Positions 43,084 to 52,144 of a stretch of 64,000 nt of DNA are shown here, piece by piece. The position numbers and the translations under genes are program-made. Origin of the DNA: Bradyrhizobium sp. SZCCHNS1050 (GTDB lineage: Bacteria; Pseudomonadota; Alphaproteobacteria; Rhizobiales; Xanthobacteraceae); NCBI RefSeq assembly GCF_032484785.1, contig NZ_JAUETR010000003.1, positions 248,001 through 312,000 of the forward strand, given 5' to 3'. The notes beneath the pieces are model-generated. The model ran no database searches, was not told the DNA's origin, and worked only from the letters and a program-made list of their open reading frames with translations. Numbering within the stretch: the stretch's first letter is position 1; every line of letters begins with the position of its first letter.

Positions 43084-43160
43084 TGGCGCGCTCGGAGAGA
43101 TTCGAACTCCCGACCCTCGGAATCGAAATCCGATGCTCTATCCAGCTGAGCTACGAGCGC
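43084..43160 (-). tRNA. tRNA-Arg (anticodon TCG)
   Basis: Reading the minus strand gives a full cloverleaf. The acceptor arms are GCGCTCG and CGAGCGC, the D arm is GCTC..GAGC and the anticodon stem is TCGGA/TCCGA around loop TTTCGAT (anticodon TCG, decoding CGA). The T arm is GGGAG TTCGAAT CTCTC. The CCA end is encoded (43084-43086), total 77 nt. The 3' end faces the giant-protein cluster. Confidence 0.97.
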
Positions 43161-43276
43161 GCGATGCGGGCCAAATCTCCCGCGTCACCGGGATACCAGA
43201 CTTGGATGGCCAAGGCCAGCCTCCGCAGGACATGAACGGTCGTGCGCCGAAGCTGGCGGGGCGTCCATGGATGGCG

Positions 43277-43537
43277 TCAGAAGCAGGGATGCCGGCGTCG
43301 GTCCTGGCCGATATAGGCCGCCGAGCTCTGGTAGCAGTGGTTGGTGGAAGGACCGTCATAGAACGCAAAGGTGCCGGGCAGCGGGCCGGGGCCATAATTG
43401 TGCAGAAAGCTGATGGCGTAGGGCAGCCCGTGGTGGTGGCGATGATGCCGATGATGGCTGCGCGCCTCGGACGTGGCCGGCACCAGGGCGGCAATTGACA
43501 CGATCAAGGCGGCGGCGAGGGATGCGAGCTTGCTCAT
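43277..43537 (-). CDS. Small His-rich secreted protein
   Basis: An 86-residue product. The signal peptide is about residues 1-25 (LAAALIVSIAALVPATSEA). It is followed by a cluster of His and Arg (HHRHHRHHH), then a Gly/Pro/Tyr segment and two Cys near the end (NHCYQS and RHPCF) that could pair. The His cluster may bind metal. ATG 43537 follows GGAGAAG. Similar short exported peptides are common in Bradyrhizobium but have no assigned function. Confidence 0.7.
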   Translation of the reverse strand: MSKLASLAAALIVSIAALVPATSEARSHHRHHRHHHGLPYAISFLHNYGPGPLPGTFAFYDGPSTNHCYQSSAAYIGQDRRRHPCF

Positions 43538-43758
43538 GACTTTTCTTCTCCGGAAAACGACGTCAAGGCCGGCCGTCTGGCTGATAGCCTAACGCGGAAG
43601 TGGCGGAAAGGGTGCGCAAAAGGCGATAACCCGTCAAAATTTTGGCCTTTTCCGCGTGCTTAAGAAGATCATGACAAGGTCCGGCAAGTGCCGTCGTGCA
43701 TTGGGCCCGAGCCGTTGTCGCGACAGCGCCAGAAAAGACCGGGTTTGCCGTCCGATCC

Positions 43759-44202
43759 ATGAATCGCCTGATCCCAAGCGTCGTGCTCCTGCTGGTCGCC
43801 GCTAGCCCGGCGTGTGCGGATTTGCACATTACGCGCGACCATGGTGGCTACATCGAAGAGTACAAGGCCAAGTACAGGCACGTCAGGGAAACGCGTCAGC
43901 GCGTCATCATCGACGGCATCTGCAATTCCGCCTGCACGCTCGTCTTCGGCTTCGTGCCGCTCAACAGGATCTGCGTCACGCCGAGGGCCAGCCTCGGCTT
44001 CCACCAGGCCTATTACGACAAGGCGTTCACGTTCGGCATCAAGGTCACCAGCATGGAGGGGACGTCCGAGCTGATGTCCTATTACCCCGATTCGGTGAAG
44101 GACTGGATCCGGCGCAACGGCGGGCTCACCACCGAGATGAAGCGGATCAAGAACGGCATCGAGCTCTGGAAGATCGTCGACCCCTGTCCCGACGTCTGGT
44201 GA
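43759..44202 (+). CDS. ClpP-like periplasmic protein
   Basis: A 147-residue product with a signal peptide (about residues 1-20). DGICNSACTLVFGF (candidate nucleophile Ser57 flanked by Cys55 and Cys59) is followed by RASLGFHQAYY with His82, the arrangement of the ClpP/crotonase-fold periplasmic family around CASAC...GFHQ. The C-terminus keeps RRNGGLTTEMKRIKNGIELW. The usual N-terminal GG-containing oxyanion region is shortened. Whether it is proteolytic is unknown. ATG 43759 is chosen so that the signal peptide starts the protein. Confidence 0.65.
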   Translation: MNRLIPSVVLLLVAASPACADLHITRDHGGYIEEYKAKYRHVRETRQRVIIDGICNSACTLVFGFVPLNRICVTPRASLGFHQAYYDKAFTFGIKVTSMEGTSELMSYYPDSVKDWIRRNGGLTTEMKRIKNGIELWKIVDPCPDVW

Positions 44203-44451
44203 GGGCACCGCCCGCACAGAATCTCTGTCCCAGCAGACCTCTGCCGGCAATCCGATCGCAAGCCGGCCCGGCGTCCGCGAGGCATCACCGGTCGCTGCGT
44301 CGCGCCGCGGATGCCAGGTCCCGGCTCCCAACCGCACGGCGACAAACGAAACAATCCAGCGCCAGATCGTCCCCACTACCGGGCACTGGATTGTTTCGCC
44401 AAGACCATCAGCGAAGGTGACGAGTCGCCTTCGGTCCCGAGCCAGGCAGAA

Positions 44452-44745
44452 TCAGCGCTTGGCCTTCTTCGTCTTCTTCGCCGCTTTCTTGGTGGCCTTC
44501 TTGGCCGTCTTCTTCGCAGCTTTCTTGGCCGCCTTCTTCACGGTCTTCTTGGCGGACTTCTTGGTCGCGACCTTCTTGGCCTTGGCGGCGGCCCGCTTGG
44601 GTGCAGCCCTCTTGGAGGTCTTCTTCGCGGTCTTCTTGGCCGCTCGTCGGGCCTTAGGCGCCGTCGTGATCACCGGATCCTTCGGCACCTCGGCGGGCAT
44701 GCTGGTCTCGGTCGCGGTCGGATCAGAGAGTGGAGTGTCGTCCAT
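44452..44745 (-). CDS. Histone H1-like Lys/Ala-rich protein
   Basis: A 97-residue very basic protein. A short acidic N-terminus of about 24 residues precedes a tail made of AAKK, KTAKK and VKKAAKK repeats without aromatic residues. This is the composition of bacterial H1-like nucleoid proteins, which bind DNA through a disordered tail. ATG 44745 follows GGGGGA. A likely sigma-70 promoter lies just upstream. It sits next to a photolyase, but it has its own promoter and is separated by 72 bp. Confidence 0.85.
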   Translation of the reverse strand: MDDTPLSDPTATETSMPAEVPKDPVITTAPKARRAAKKTAKKTSKRAAPKRAAAKAKKVATKKSAKKTVKKAAKKAAKKTAKKATKKAAKKTKKAKR

Positions 44746-44777
44746 ATCGGGTCCCCCGATTTGTTGGAAACCCTGCG

Positions 44778-44805
44778 ACGATAGCTGGATTCTCTGTACT
44801 GTCAA
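44778..44805 (-). promoter_or_regulatory. Sigma-70-type promoter of the H1-like gene
   Basis: On the minus strand a perfect -35 TTGACA (44805-44800) and a -10 TATCGT (44783-44778) are separated by 16 bp. They stand 32 bp before the ATG at 44745. Confidence 0.55.
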
Positions 44806-44817
44806 AGCGCGCCCCAA

Positions 44818-46263
44818 CTAATCACTTGTGCGCAAGCTTGCGTAGGCTGCCAGCGCGCGCTCCCGCCCGGGCTTGTGATCCACGATCGGCGCCGGGTAGG
44901 TGCGGCCGAGTTCAACCCCGGCCTCGGCGAGCTCGAGCGGCTTCGCCGCCCAGGGCTGGTGGATCAGCGTGGCCGGCAGGCGCGCCAGCTCCGGCACCCA
45001 GCGGCGGACATAGGTCCCGCGAGAATCGAATTTTTCGCCCTGCAGCACGGGATTGAAGACGCGGAAGTAGGGCGCGGCGTCGGCGCCCGATCCCGCAACC
45101 CATTGCCAACTTGCCGGATTGCTGCCCGGGTCGGCGTCGACCAGCGTGTCCCAGAACCACTGTTCGCCGAGCCGCCAGTCGATCAGAAGGTGCTTCACGA
45201 GCAGCGAGGCGACCACCATGCGGACGCGGTTGTGCATGCTCCCGGTATGCCAGAGCTCGCGCATCCCGGCATCGACGATCGGATAACCGGTTCGCCCGCG
45301 CTGCCAGGCCTGCAGCGCTGAATGATCCTGCGCCCAGGGAAAGGCATCGAAGGCCGGCTGCAGATTGCTGGTTGCGAGGTCGGGATTGTTGTAGAGCAGG
45401 TGGCGGCTGAACTCGCGCCAGCCGAGCTCACTCAGGAACTTGTCGATGCCGGCGGCGGAAGCTGGACGCTCGGCGGCGGCAAATCGCGCCGCATGCCAGA
45501 CCTGGCGCGGGCTGATCTCGCCGAAACGCAGATGCGGCGACAGCCGGGAGGTCGCCTCGATGTCGGGCCGGTCGCGATCGGCGGCATAGGTCTGCACGGC
45601 CGTTTCGAGAAAGCTGGCGAGGCGCGCCTGTGCCGCGCGCTCGCCGGCTTGCCATGACGCTCGCAGGCCGCCGGCCCAGTCGGGCTTGCGCGGCTCGAGC
45701 GCGAGCTCACCGATCGGCAAGCTTGCGCCGCCGGGGGCGTGCGACAGCCGGGCCGGCCGCGGCAGTGGCTTCGGCGGATCACCCAGAGCGAGCACACGCT
45801 TCCAGAACGGTGTGAACACGCGCGGGCCGCGCCCATCCTTGCCGCGCAACTCGGCCGGATCGACCAGAAGGTCATCGGGAAACACGCGTGAAGAGACGCC
45901 GATCTCGGCGAGCGCTGCTTCGACGCGGGCAGCCACGGCGCGGGGGCCGGCCTGCGCGACATCGTTCCAATACACCGCGCTGGCCCTGGTTTGGCGCGCC
46001 AGCTCGCCGAGCACCTTGGCCGCGGAGCCGCGCCGGATCACGAGCTCGGCGCCGAGCGCATGTAGTTCGGCCTGGAGTGCACGCAACGATTGCGCGAGCC
46101 ACCAGCGCGCCGCGCCGCCGAGCGGACGCAACCCAGGGCTTTCCTGATCGTGGACGTAACTACAAACGATCCGCGTGCCCGACTTCGCTGCTTCATGCAA
46201 CGCGGGGTGGTCGGACAGCCGCAGGCTCTCGCGAAACCATACGATGATGGGGGAGGAGGACAT
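44818..46263 (-). CDS. phrB: Deoxyribodipyrimidine photolyase (class I CPD type)
   Basis: Light-driven repair of UV-induced cyclobutane pyrimidine dimers. The 481-residue length is typical. The N-terminal alpha/beta domain begins IVWFRESLRLSDHPALHEA and binds the antenna chromophore. The C-terminal helical FAD domain includes GRTGYPIVDAGMRELWHTGS, MHNRVRMVVASLLVKHLLID and DADPGSNPASWQWVAGSGAD, the FAD and DNA-lesion binding signature. The last motif and the sequence APYFRVFNPVLQGEKFD place it in class I. It runs convergent with the chemoreceptor's upstream region only by sharing the 46264-46388 gap. Confidence 0.93.
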   Translation of the reverse strand: MSSSPIIVWFRESLRLSDHPALHEAAKSGTRIVCSYVHDQESPGLRPLGGAARWWLAQSLRALQAELHALGAELVIRRGSAAKVLGELARQTRASAVYWNDVAQAGPRAVAARVEAALAEIGVSSRVFPDDLLVDPAELRGKDGRGPRVFTPFWKRVLALGDPPKPLPRPARLSHAPGGASLPIGELALEPRKPDWAGGLRASWQAGERAAQARLASFLETAVQTYAADRDRPDIEATSRLSPHLRFGEISPRQVWHAARFAAAERPASAAGIDKFLSELGWREFSRHLLYNNPDLATSNLQPAFDAFPWAQDHSALQAWQRGRTGYPIVDAGMRELWHTGSMHNRVRMVVASLLVKHLLIDWRLGEQWFWDTLVDADPGSNPASWQWVAGSGADAAPYFRVFNPVLQGEKFDSRGTYVRRWVPELARLPATLIHQPWAAKPLELAEAGVELGRTYPAPIVDHKPGRERALAAYASLRTSD

Positions 46264-46388
46264 GATCGGGTATCTTATTGCCGTCTTTATCGAGAGTTCC
46301 GGTATTCTACGCTCCGGAAAATAACCGCTTTGAAACCAACTACGGGCAGTTTGAGATTCAGTTGCAGTTCCCCTGGAAGGTTTATCTC

Positions 46389-48092
46389 GTGTCCGTCAAA
46401 TTGAAGCTCGGCACCAAGGCGCTGATCGGCGCCGTTGTCGTGATCGCTCTGAACACAGCTCTCGTGGTCGGCGCGGCGTACTGGTCGCTGTCCTCCGATT
46501 TCACGGATCGTGCCAAACGCGACATCGAAGGCAATCTGCGCACCTTCGCGCTGACGTTCACCGAAACGTTCGGCGACGCGAAAGTCAGCGTGCAGAACGG
46601 CGTCGTTACGCGCATCGAGATTCCGGCGATTCCCGAGATCAAGGATCACGCGATCGTCGATCGCGCGGTGTCCTATGTCGGCGGCAGCGCCACGCTGTTC
46701 GTGGTTGATGACAGCGGCCAGTTCGTCCGCCGTTCGACCAATGTGAAGAAGGAGAATGGCGACCGCGCCGTGGGCACCCAGCTTGCCGCGGATCATCCGG
46801 CGCAGGCGCTGCTGCGCCGCGGCGAGGCCTACAAGGGCCCCGCGACGCTGTTCGGCAAGTCGTTCATGACCGCTTATTTTCCTGTCACCAATCCGGCTGG
46901 AAAGGTGATCGGCATTCTCTATGTCGGCGTGCCCATGGCCGAGCTCGACGCCATGCTGTCGCAGGCGATGCGGACCATGGTCGTCGCCGCTGCGATCGCC
47001 GCGCTGCTGGTGCTCGGCTTGACCATGCTGGCGGTACGCCGCGTCACCAAGCCTCTCGCCGCGGTGACCGATGCGCTCACCGCCATCGCCGAGGGCCGCG
47101 AGGACGTTGCGATCAAGTCCGATGACCGCAGCGACGAGATCGGTGAGATCGCCCGCAGCCTGGTCGTGTTCCGCAGTGCCGCGAGCGAGCGGCGCCGGAT
47201 GCGCGAGGAGCAGACCGCTGCGGCCGCAGCGGCTGTCGAGCAGTGCAAGGCCGAGCTGCAGCGTTTCGTCGATTCGTTCCAGGCCAGCATCGGCGGCATC
47301 ATCGAGAACGTCTTGACCTCGTCGGGCGAGTTCGAGCGCGAGGCGCGCCAGCTCACCCAGACGGCGCGCACCACCGCCGACCTGTCCGGCCACTCGGCCG
47401 GCGCGTCGGAGACCGCATCCGAGCACGTCCGCACTGCGGCTGCTGCATCGGACGAGCTGTCCGGCTCGATCGCCGAGATCATCCGCCGCGTGCAGGAGTC
47501 CAACGCCATCGCCGCTGAGGCGGTCAACCAGGCGACCGCGACCGACCAGCGCATCAAGGAGCTGTCCGACGCCGGCAACCGCATCGGCGACGTCGTCAAG
47601 CTGATCACCTCGATCGCCGAGCAGACCAACCTGCTGGCGCTCAACGCCACCATCGAGGCCGCCCGTGCCGGTGATGCCGGCCGCGGCTTCGCGGTGGTCG
47701 CTCAGGAGGTCAAGACCCTGGCCGGCCAGACTGCCAAGGCGACGGAGGAGATCTCCAGCCAGATCGCCAACATGCAGACCGTGACCCAGGAATCGGTCGA
47801 CGCCATCAAGGCGATCGGCTCGACCATCGAGCGCATCAACGGGATCGCCGCCTCGATCTCCGCCGCCGTCGAACAGCAGCGCGCCGCTACGCAGAACATC
47901 ACCCAGAGCGTCCGCTCGGCCGCAACCGGCACCGCAGAGGTCGTCGAGAACATCCGCAGCGCGGCGCGCGGGGCAGGCGAGACCGGCGAAAGCTCCAACC
48001 GGATGTTCGCCTCGGCCCAGGCGCTGTCCGGCGAGAGCCTGCGGCTGAAGGCCGAGGTGCAGAAGTTCCTCGACGGCATGCGCGCGGCCTGA
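46389..48092 (+). CDS. Methyl-accepting chemotaxis protein with single-Cache sensor
   Basis: A 567-residue chemoreceptor. TM1 is about residues 10-31. A periplasmic single-Cache-type domain spans about 32-195 (with [20 protein letters not shown] and [20 protein letters not shown]). TM2 is about 196-215, followed by HAMP to about 268. The cytoplasmic coiled coil has the conserved tip [20 protein letters not shown] then [15 protein letters not shown] (about 415-445). There is no C-terminal CheR/CheB-binding pentapeptide. GTG 46389 is chosen as start, with GGAAGG upstream; a longer frame to 46278 would put polar residues before TM1. Confidence 0.92.
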   Translation: MSVKLKLGTKALIGAVVVIALNTALVVGAAYWSLSSDFTDRAKRDIEGNLRTFALTFTETFGDAKVSVQNGVVTRIEIPAIPEIKDHAIVDRAVSYVGGSATLFVVDDSGQFVRRSTNVKKENGDRAVGTQLAADHPAQALLRRGEAYKGPATLFGKSFMTAYFPVTNPAGKVIGILYVGVPMAELDAMLSQAMRTMVVAAAIAALLVLGLTMLAVRRVTKPLAAVTDALTAIAEGREDVAIKSDDRSDEIGEIARSLVVFRSAASERRRMREEQTAAAAAAVEQCKAELQRFVDSFQASIGGIIENVLTSSGEFEREARQLTQTARTTADLSGHSAGASETASEHVRTAAAASDELSGSIAEIIRRVQESNAIAAEAVNQATATDQRIKELSDAGNRIGDVVKLITSIAEQTNLLALNATIEAARAGDAGRGFAVVAQEVKTLAGQTAKATEEISSQIANMQTVTQESVDAIKAIGSTIERINGIAASISAAVEQQRAATQNITQSVRSAATGTAEVVENIRSAARGAGETGESSNRMFASAQALSGESLRLKAEVQKFLDGMRAA

Positions 48093-48101
48093 CACGGCTG
48101 C

Positions 48102-48245
48102 TCACCCGTAGAGCAATCGTGGCAGGATGGTCACGATGCCCGGAAACAGCGTGAGCAGAAGCACGAAGCCGATCATGATGACGAGGTAGGGGGCGGTCCC
48201 GCGCGCGATGTAGCCGAGACCGTCCTCCGTCAGGCCCAGGATCAC
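48102..48245 (-). pseudogene. C-terminal remnant of a TRAP transporter large permease (DctM)
   Basis: The minus-strand frame ends with GTAPYLVIMIGFVLLLTLFP followed by GIVTILPRLLYG and a stop. This is the last membrane helix and tail typical of DctM-type TRAP permeases. About 47 residues are left of over 400. The upstream side passes directly into the chromosomal repeat at 48.3 kb. Confidence 0.6.
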
Positions 48246-48793
48246 GAACAGTGCCCGGGACGACAACAGAGATCTGCGCAAGCGTCTCAAGACATGACCT
48301 CGCATTCCCGCGGCATGAGCAGCCCGAGTTCTGCGGCCTGTTTACCCTCCGCAAAACGAGAGGGCGCAGGGAATGCCGGGTGAAGGCCTCACCCATGGCC
48401 CGCCTGCGAAAAAAATGCAGGCGGCAGGTACCACAGGCAAAGCCGATCAACCGGCATTCCCTGCGCGATGTCTTCACGCTTATACGCAGTCTCCCTGGTG
48501 CGCCGAGCGTGTTGGCCACCATGATCCGCGCGGCGCGTTAGCGCCGTCGCGAACGTGACACCAGCTTCGGGGTGTCAGGACGCTGCGACTTCACGTCCGC
48601 GATCATGCCGGTCGTCTGCGCGAAACGCGCGTCCGGCATGGTTCGCGGCCACCGCATCCCGCACCGACGTTCGTGACGACGCGTACGTCCCTCTGCATGG
48701 GGCAGGACGACGCGGATCATACACGATTTACGAGAAAACGAAAGAGAAGAATTCGGCCTTTTCGAAATTGGCCGGGCGACCTCCCGGCGACGG
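48246..48793. repeat. Gene-free region with uninterrupted copy of the repeat targeted by IS30
   Basis: From about 48355 to 48700 the minus strand matches 8555-8804 joined to 10233-10345. It has the CCGCCTGC/GCAGGCGG hairpin at 48399-48423 and the segment AAGTCGCAGCG. The short open frames here have no protein-like support. The flank 48246-48354 and 48701-48793 show nothing else. Confidence 0.75.
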
Positions 48794-49303
48794 TCAGGCG
48801 TGATTGCTGTCTCCGCGGCCAGGCTCGATCTTCTGATCCGGTCTCTGCAGGGCCGCATACACGGCGCCCAGCACGACGCTATACGCCTCGACCATCGCCA
48901 GCGAAAGCAGCGCCGGGCCGGCGCCCAGGCCGAGCGACGTTGCGAACGGTCCAAGGCCGATGGCGGGAAACAACCCGATTCCGAGCAGCAGCCAGCCGGC
49001 AAGCCCGAGCAGGAAGCCTTTGGCGACACCGCTGCCGCCGGGCAGGCGGTGGAAGAAGCGCCCGAACAGCAGGCCGATCAGGAAGGCTCCGTTGAGCTGC
49101 GAGAGCAACCACAGCGGCGCCCCATCATGCATCGCTCGGGCGAACAGGGGCGAGAGCGTGTCGAGAAGCGCCGTGGCGGGATCGAACTGCGGCAACAGGT
49201 GAAGCCCGCTCTTGAGCTCCATCAGGCCGATATGCGCCAGCGTCCCGCAGCCCGATGCGACCGTCGATGTCCATATCCAGCGATAGCTGCGTATCGTTGT
49301 CAT
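48794..49303 (-). CDS. Four-helix membrane protein (DUF6789-like)
   Basis: A 169-residue integral membrane protein. Four hydrophobic segments lie at about 10-30, 60-80, 94-112 and 118-145. Examples are WLLSQLNGAFLIGLLFGRFF and GFLLGLAGWLLLGIGLFPAI. The pattern resembles DUF6789-type proteins with no known function, and this is a recognition guess. The start ATG 49303 has a GGAG directly before it, closer than ideal. It is divergent from the Spy-like gene with a shared regulatory region of 112 bp. Confidence 0.65.
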   Translation of the reverse strand: MTTIRSYRWIWTSTVASGCGTLAHIGLMELKSGLHLLPQFDPATALLDTLSPLFARAMHDGAPLWLLSQLNGAFLIGLLFGRFFHRLPGGSGVAKGFLLGLAGWLLLGIGLFPAIGLGPFATSLGLGAGPALLSLAMVEAYSVVLGAVYAALQRPDQKIEPGRGDSNHA

Positions 49304-49336
49304 CTCCTCAGTTCGCCATGGCTCTGCAGTGATCCG

Positions 49337-49350
49337 TTGATCTTGCTCAA
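49337..49350. promoter_or_regulatory. FNR/FixK-type box
   Basis: TTGA-N6-TCAA (TTGATCTTGCTCAA) fits the FixK/FNR half-site pattern. It is placed between two divergent genes, 33 bp before the ATG at 49303 and 65 bp before the one at 49416. A perfect 14-bp palindrome AGTTTGCGCAAACT follows at 49374-49387. Confidence 0.5.
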
Positions 49351-49415
49351 GCACGAAAGCTCGCCGCGCGCTTAGTTTGCGCAAACTCATCGGTGCCACG
49401 TCAAGGAGTTCTGCC

Positions 49416-49922
49416 ATGCGATTAGATCCACGCGCGCTGGTCTTCGCGGCCGCAATCGTGACCGTCACCGCCGCACCGGCCTTTGCCCAGCCGGGCGCGG
49501 GCGGACCAGGGTGGGGCCCGGGCATGATGATGGGGCCGGGGATGATGGGCGGTCGGGGCTTCGGCTTCCTGTGCAATCCCCGCATGGCCGGATTTGCCGA
49601 ATGGCGGATGTCGCAGATCGAGGCCGCCATCAAGCCGAACGACACGCAGCGGGCGCGGCTCGATGATCTCAAGGCGGCATCGGCCAAGGCCGCGGAGCTG
49701 ATCACGAAGGACTGCCCGGCGACGCCGCCGGTCAAGGCGACCGACCGCCTCGCACTGGCGGAACAGCGCCTCGACACGATGCAGCAGGCGATCAAGATCG
49801 TCCGCCCGGCGTTTCAGGCGCTGTACGACTCGCTCGATGACAAGCAGAAGGCGGCCATGGACGCCAGCGGTCCGCGCAACTGGGGCTGGCATCACTGGCA
49901 TTGGCCGTGGAGCGACGAGTAG
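49416..49922 (+). CDS. Spy/CpxP (LTXXQ)-like periplasmic protein
   Basis: A 168-residue exported protein. A signal peptide (about residues 1-25, ending in APAFA) is followed by a Gly/Met/Pro-rich segment (GPGWGPGMMMGPGMMGGRGF) and then a helical domain. The domain contains EWRMSQIEAAIKPNDTQRAR and FQALYDSLDDKQKAAMDASG, which follow the two-repeat LTxxQ pattern of Spy/CpxP proteins. The C-terminus is His/Trp-rich (WGWHHWHWPW). It may be a periplasmic chaperone or metal-responsive protein. ATG 49416 follows AAGGAG. Confidence 0.8.
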   Translation: MRLDPRALVFAAAIVTVTAAPAFAQPGAGGPGWGPGMMMGPGMMGGRGFGFLCNPRMAGFAEWRMSQIEAAIKPNDTQRARLDDLKAASAKAAELITKDCPATPPVKATDRLALAEQRLDTMQQAIKIVRPAFQALYDSLDDKQKAAMDASGPRNWGWHHWHWPWSDE

Positions 49923-50102
49923 CCGAGACCTGGCGCGGCAGTGGCCGCGCGTCTCGCCGTCCCGGCCGCGCGGCCGTCGACCATCGGTGTCGTCCGGGCG
50001 GGCTGGGCGCACTGAGCAGGACGGCATTTGACCGTTCACGGCCCTCGTGTTCCGGCGCGGCATGGCGTAAAGCAGCCGGATCGAAACGAGGTTTCCCGTC
50101 AC

Positions 50103-52070
50103 TTGTCCTTTCCCACGACGAATCCGCCGCTCGCCCGCGCCCTGGCCGAGCGCAATTATGAGACTCCGACGCCCGTACAGCTCGCCGTGCTTGCACATGA
50201 CGCCGTCGACCGTGACCTGCTGGTTTCGGCGCAGACCGGCTCGGGCAAGACCGTGGCCTATGGGCTGGCGCTTGCGAAGAACCTGCTCGGCGAGACCGAG
50301 CGGTTTGCGCGGGCGACCGCGCCGCTGGCGCTGATCGTGGCGCCGACGCGCGAGCTTGCCTTGCAGGTGCAGCGCGAGCTCGCATGGCTCTATCAGCACG
50401 CCGGCGCGCGCGTCGTCTCCTGCGTCGGCGGCATGGATCCGCGCCGCGAGCAGCGCGAGCTCGAGGCGGGCGCCCATATCGTGGTCGGCACGCCCGGGCG
50501 GCTGTGCGACCATCTGCGGCGCGGGCGTCTCGACATCTCGGAATTGAAGGCCGTGGTGCTCGACGAGGCCGACGAGATGCTCAATCTCGGCTTTCGCGAG
50601 GACCTCGAGTTCATCCTCGAGACCACGCCGGAAACGCGCCGGACCCTGCTGTTCTCGGCGACCTTCCCGCGCGGCATCGTGGCGCTGGCCAAGCAGTATC
50701 AGGACGACGCGTTCCGGATCGAGGTCGAGGGCGACGAAGGCGGGCATGCCGACATCGAGTACCGCGCCATCCGCATCGCCGCCGACGATGTCGAGCACGC
50801 GGTCGTCAACGTGCTGCGCTTCTACGAGTCGCCGAGCGCGATCGTATTCTGCAACACCCGCGAGAAGGTGCGCCATCTGCAGGCGGCGTTGCTGGAACGC
50901 GGTTTTTCCGTCGTCGCGCTGTCGGGTGAGCTGACCCAGAACGAGCGGACCACGGCGCTGCAGTCGCTGCGCGACGGGCGCGCGCGGGTGTGCGTGGCAA
51001 CCGACGTCGCAGCACGCGGCATCGATCTCGCCAAGCTCGACCTCGTGGTCCACGCCGAGCTGCCGAACGATCCCGAGGTGATGCAGCATCGCTCAGGCCG
51101 CACCGGCCGCGCCGGCCGCAAGGGCGTGAGCGTGCTGCTGGTGCCGCCGGCGCGGCGGCGGCGGGCGGAAACGCTGCTGAACCTCGCCGGCATCGAGGCC
51201 GCGTGGGGCGCGGCGCCGCAAGCTGATGAGATCCGCAAGCTCGATCAGGAGCGCATGCTCCACGACCAGGTGTTCACCGAGGAGACGACGGCGGAGGATC
51301 TGGCGCTCGCGCAGGCGCTGCTGGCGGAGCGGTCGGCCGAGGACATCGCCGCCGCATTGGCGCGGCTCTATCGCGCGCGGCTGCCGTCGCCCGAGGACAT
51401 TCTCGACCCGGGCCAGGATCGCGGCCGTGCGCGGGAGGATCGCGGTCGCGACACCGCCAGGCCGGCGCGCGGCGAGGAGCGGCCGCCGGCGCCCCGAACG
51501 AAGACAGGAAAGCCGTCGGCGCGCCACGGCATGGGCGAGCCGAGCGTCTGGTTCCGGGCGGCGATCGGGCGCAGGAAGAATGCGGAAGCGCGCTGGCTGC
51601 TGCCGATGATCTGCCGCCGCGGCGGCATCGACAAGCACGACATCGGCGCCATCAAGATCCAGGACACGACGACCGAGTTCGAGATCGCCGCGCGCGTCGC
51701 CGACGCTTTCACTGCGAACATCCGCCGTCCCGACAAGGAGGACAATATTCGGATCGAGCCGCTGGCGGGCGCGCCCTCGGGGCAGGCGTCGCCGGACAAG
51801 CCGCGCGCCGACAAGCGGCCGCCGCGGCGCGAGGCGGACGAGACGGCCTACCATCCGCTGCAGCGCGATGAGCCGCGCGGGGGAAGGGACGCCAAGCCGC
51901 GCGGCAAGCCGCATCGCGAGGGGCCGGCGAAACCCGGCCAACAGCCGGCGTTCGCGAACAAAAAGCAGCATCGCGACAAGTCCAGCCACGGCGGACAGAC
52001 GTATTCAGACAGACCCTCGCGGGCGAAGGCGCCGGGTGGAAAGAAGGCCAAGGCCAAGCGCCGCGGCTGA
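50103..52070 (+). CDS. DEAD-box ATP-dependent RNA helicase
   Basis: A 655-residue RNA helicase. The core has a Q motif (NYETPTPVQ), AQTGSGKT, PTRELA, TPGR, DEAD, SAT and HRSGRTGRAGRKG in order, within about residues 14-360. A DbpA/CsdA-type RNA-binding domain follows at about 475-555 (PSVWFRAAIGRRKNAEARWL). The tail of about 90 residues is rich in Arg, Lys, Pro and Gly and probably disordered. The likely role is ribosome assembly or cold adaptation. TTG 50103 is chosen because homology starts there and the open frame upstream lacks a better start. Confidence 0.9.
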   Translation: MSFPTTNPPLARALAERNYETPTPVQLAVLAHDAVDRDLLVSAQTGSGKTVAYGLALAKNLLGETERFARATAPLALIVAPTRELALQVQRELAWLYQHAGARVVSCVGGMDPRREQRELEAGAHIVVGTPGRLCDHLRRGRLDISELKAVVLDEADEMLNLGFREDLEFILETTPETRRTLLFSATFPRGIVALAKQYQDDAFRIEVEGDEGGHADIEYRAIRIAADDVEHAVVNVLRFYESPSAIVFCNTREKVRHLQAALLERGFSVVALSGELTQNERTTALQSLRDGRARVCVATDVAARGIDLAKLDLVVHAELPNDPEVMQHRSGRTGRAGRKGVSVLLVPPARRRRAETLLNLAGIEAAWGAAPQADEIRKLDQERMLHDQVFTEETTAEDLALAQALLAERSAEDIAAALARLYRARLPSPEDILDPGQDRGRAREDRGRDTARPARGEERPPAPRTKTGKPSARHGMGEPSVWFRAAIGRRKNAEARWLLPMICRRGGIDKHDIGAIKIQDTTTEFEIAARVADAFTANIRRPDKEDNIRIEPLAGAPSGQASPDKPRADKRPPRREADETAYHPLQRDEPRGGRDAKPRGKPHREGPAKPGQQPAFANKKQHRDKSSHGGQTYSDRPSRAKAPGGKKAKAKRRG

Positions 52071-52144
52071 TCGGCCCGGCCCGGGCGGGGGGGCTGCCGT
52101 CGCTCCGCGTTATCGGCAGGTGAGCCACCAGGGAGGAGCCGCGC

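Noticed and set aside
48373-49029. Open frames in the repeat at 48.4-49.0 kb
   Set aside because: The inverted repeat copy shows the frames are not conserved between copies (indels break them).
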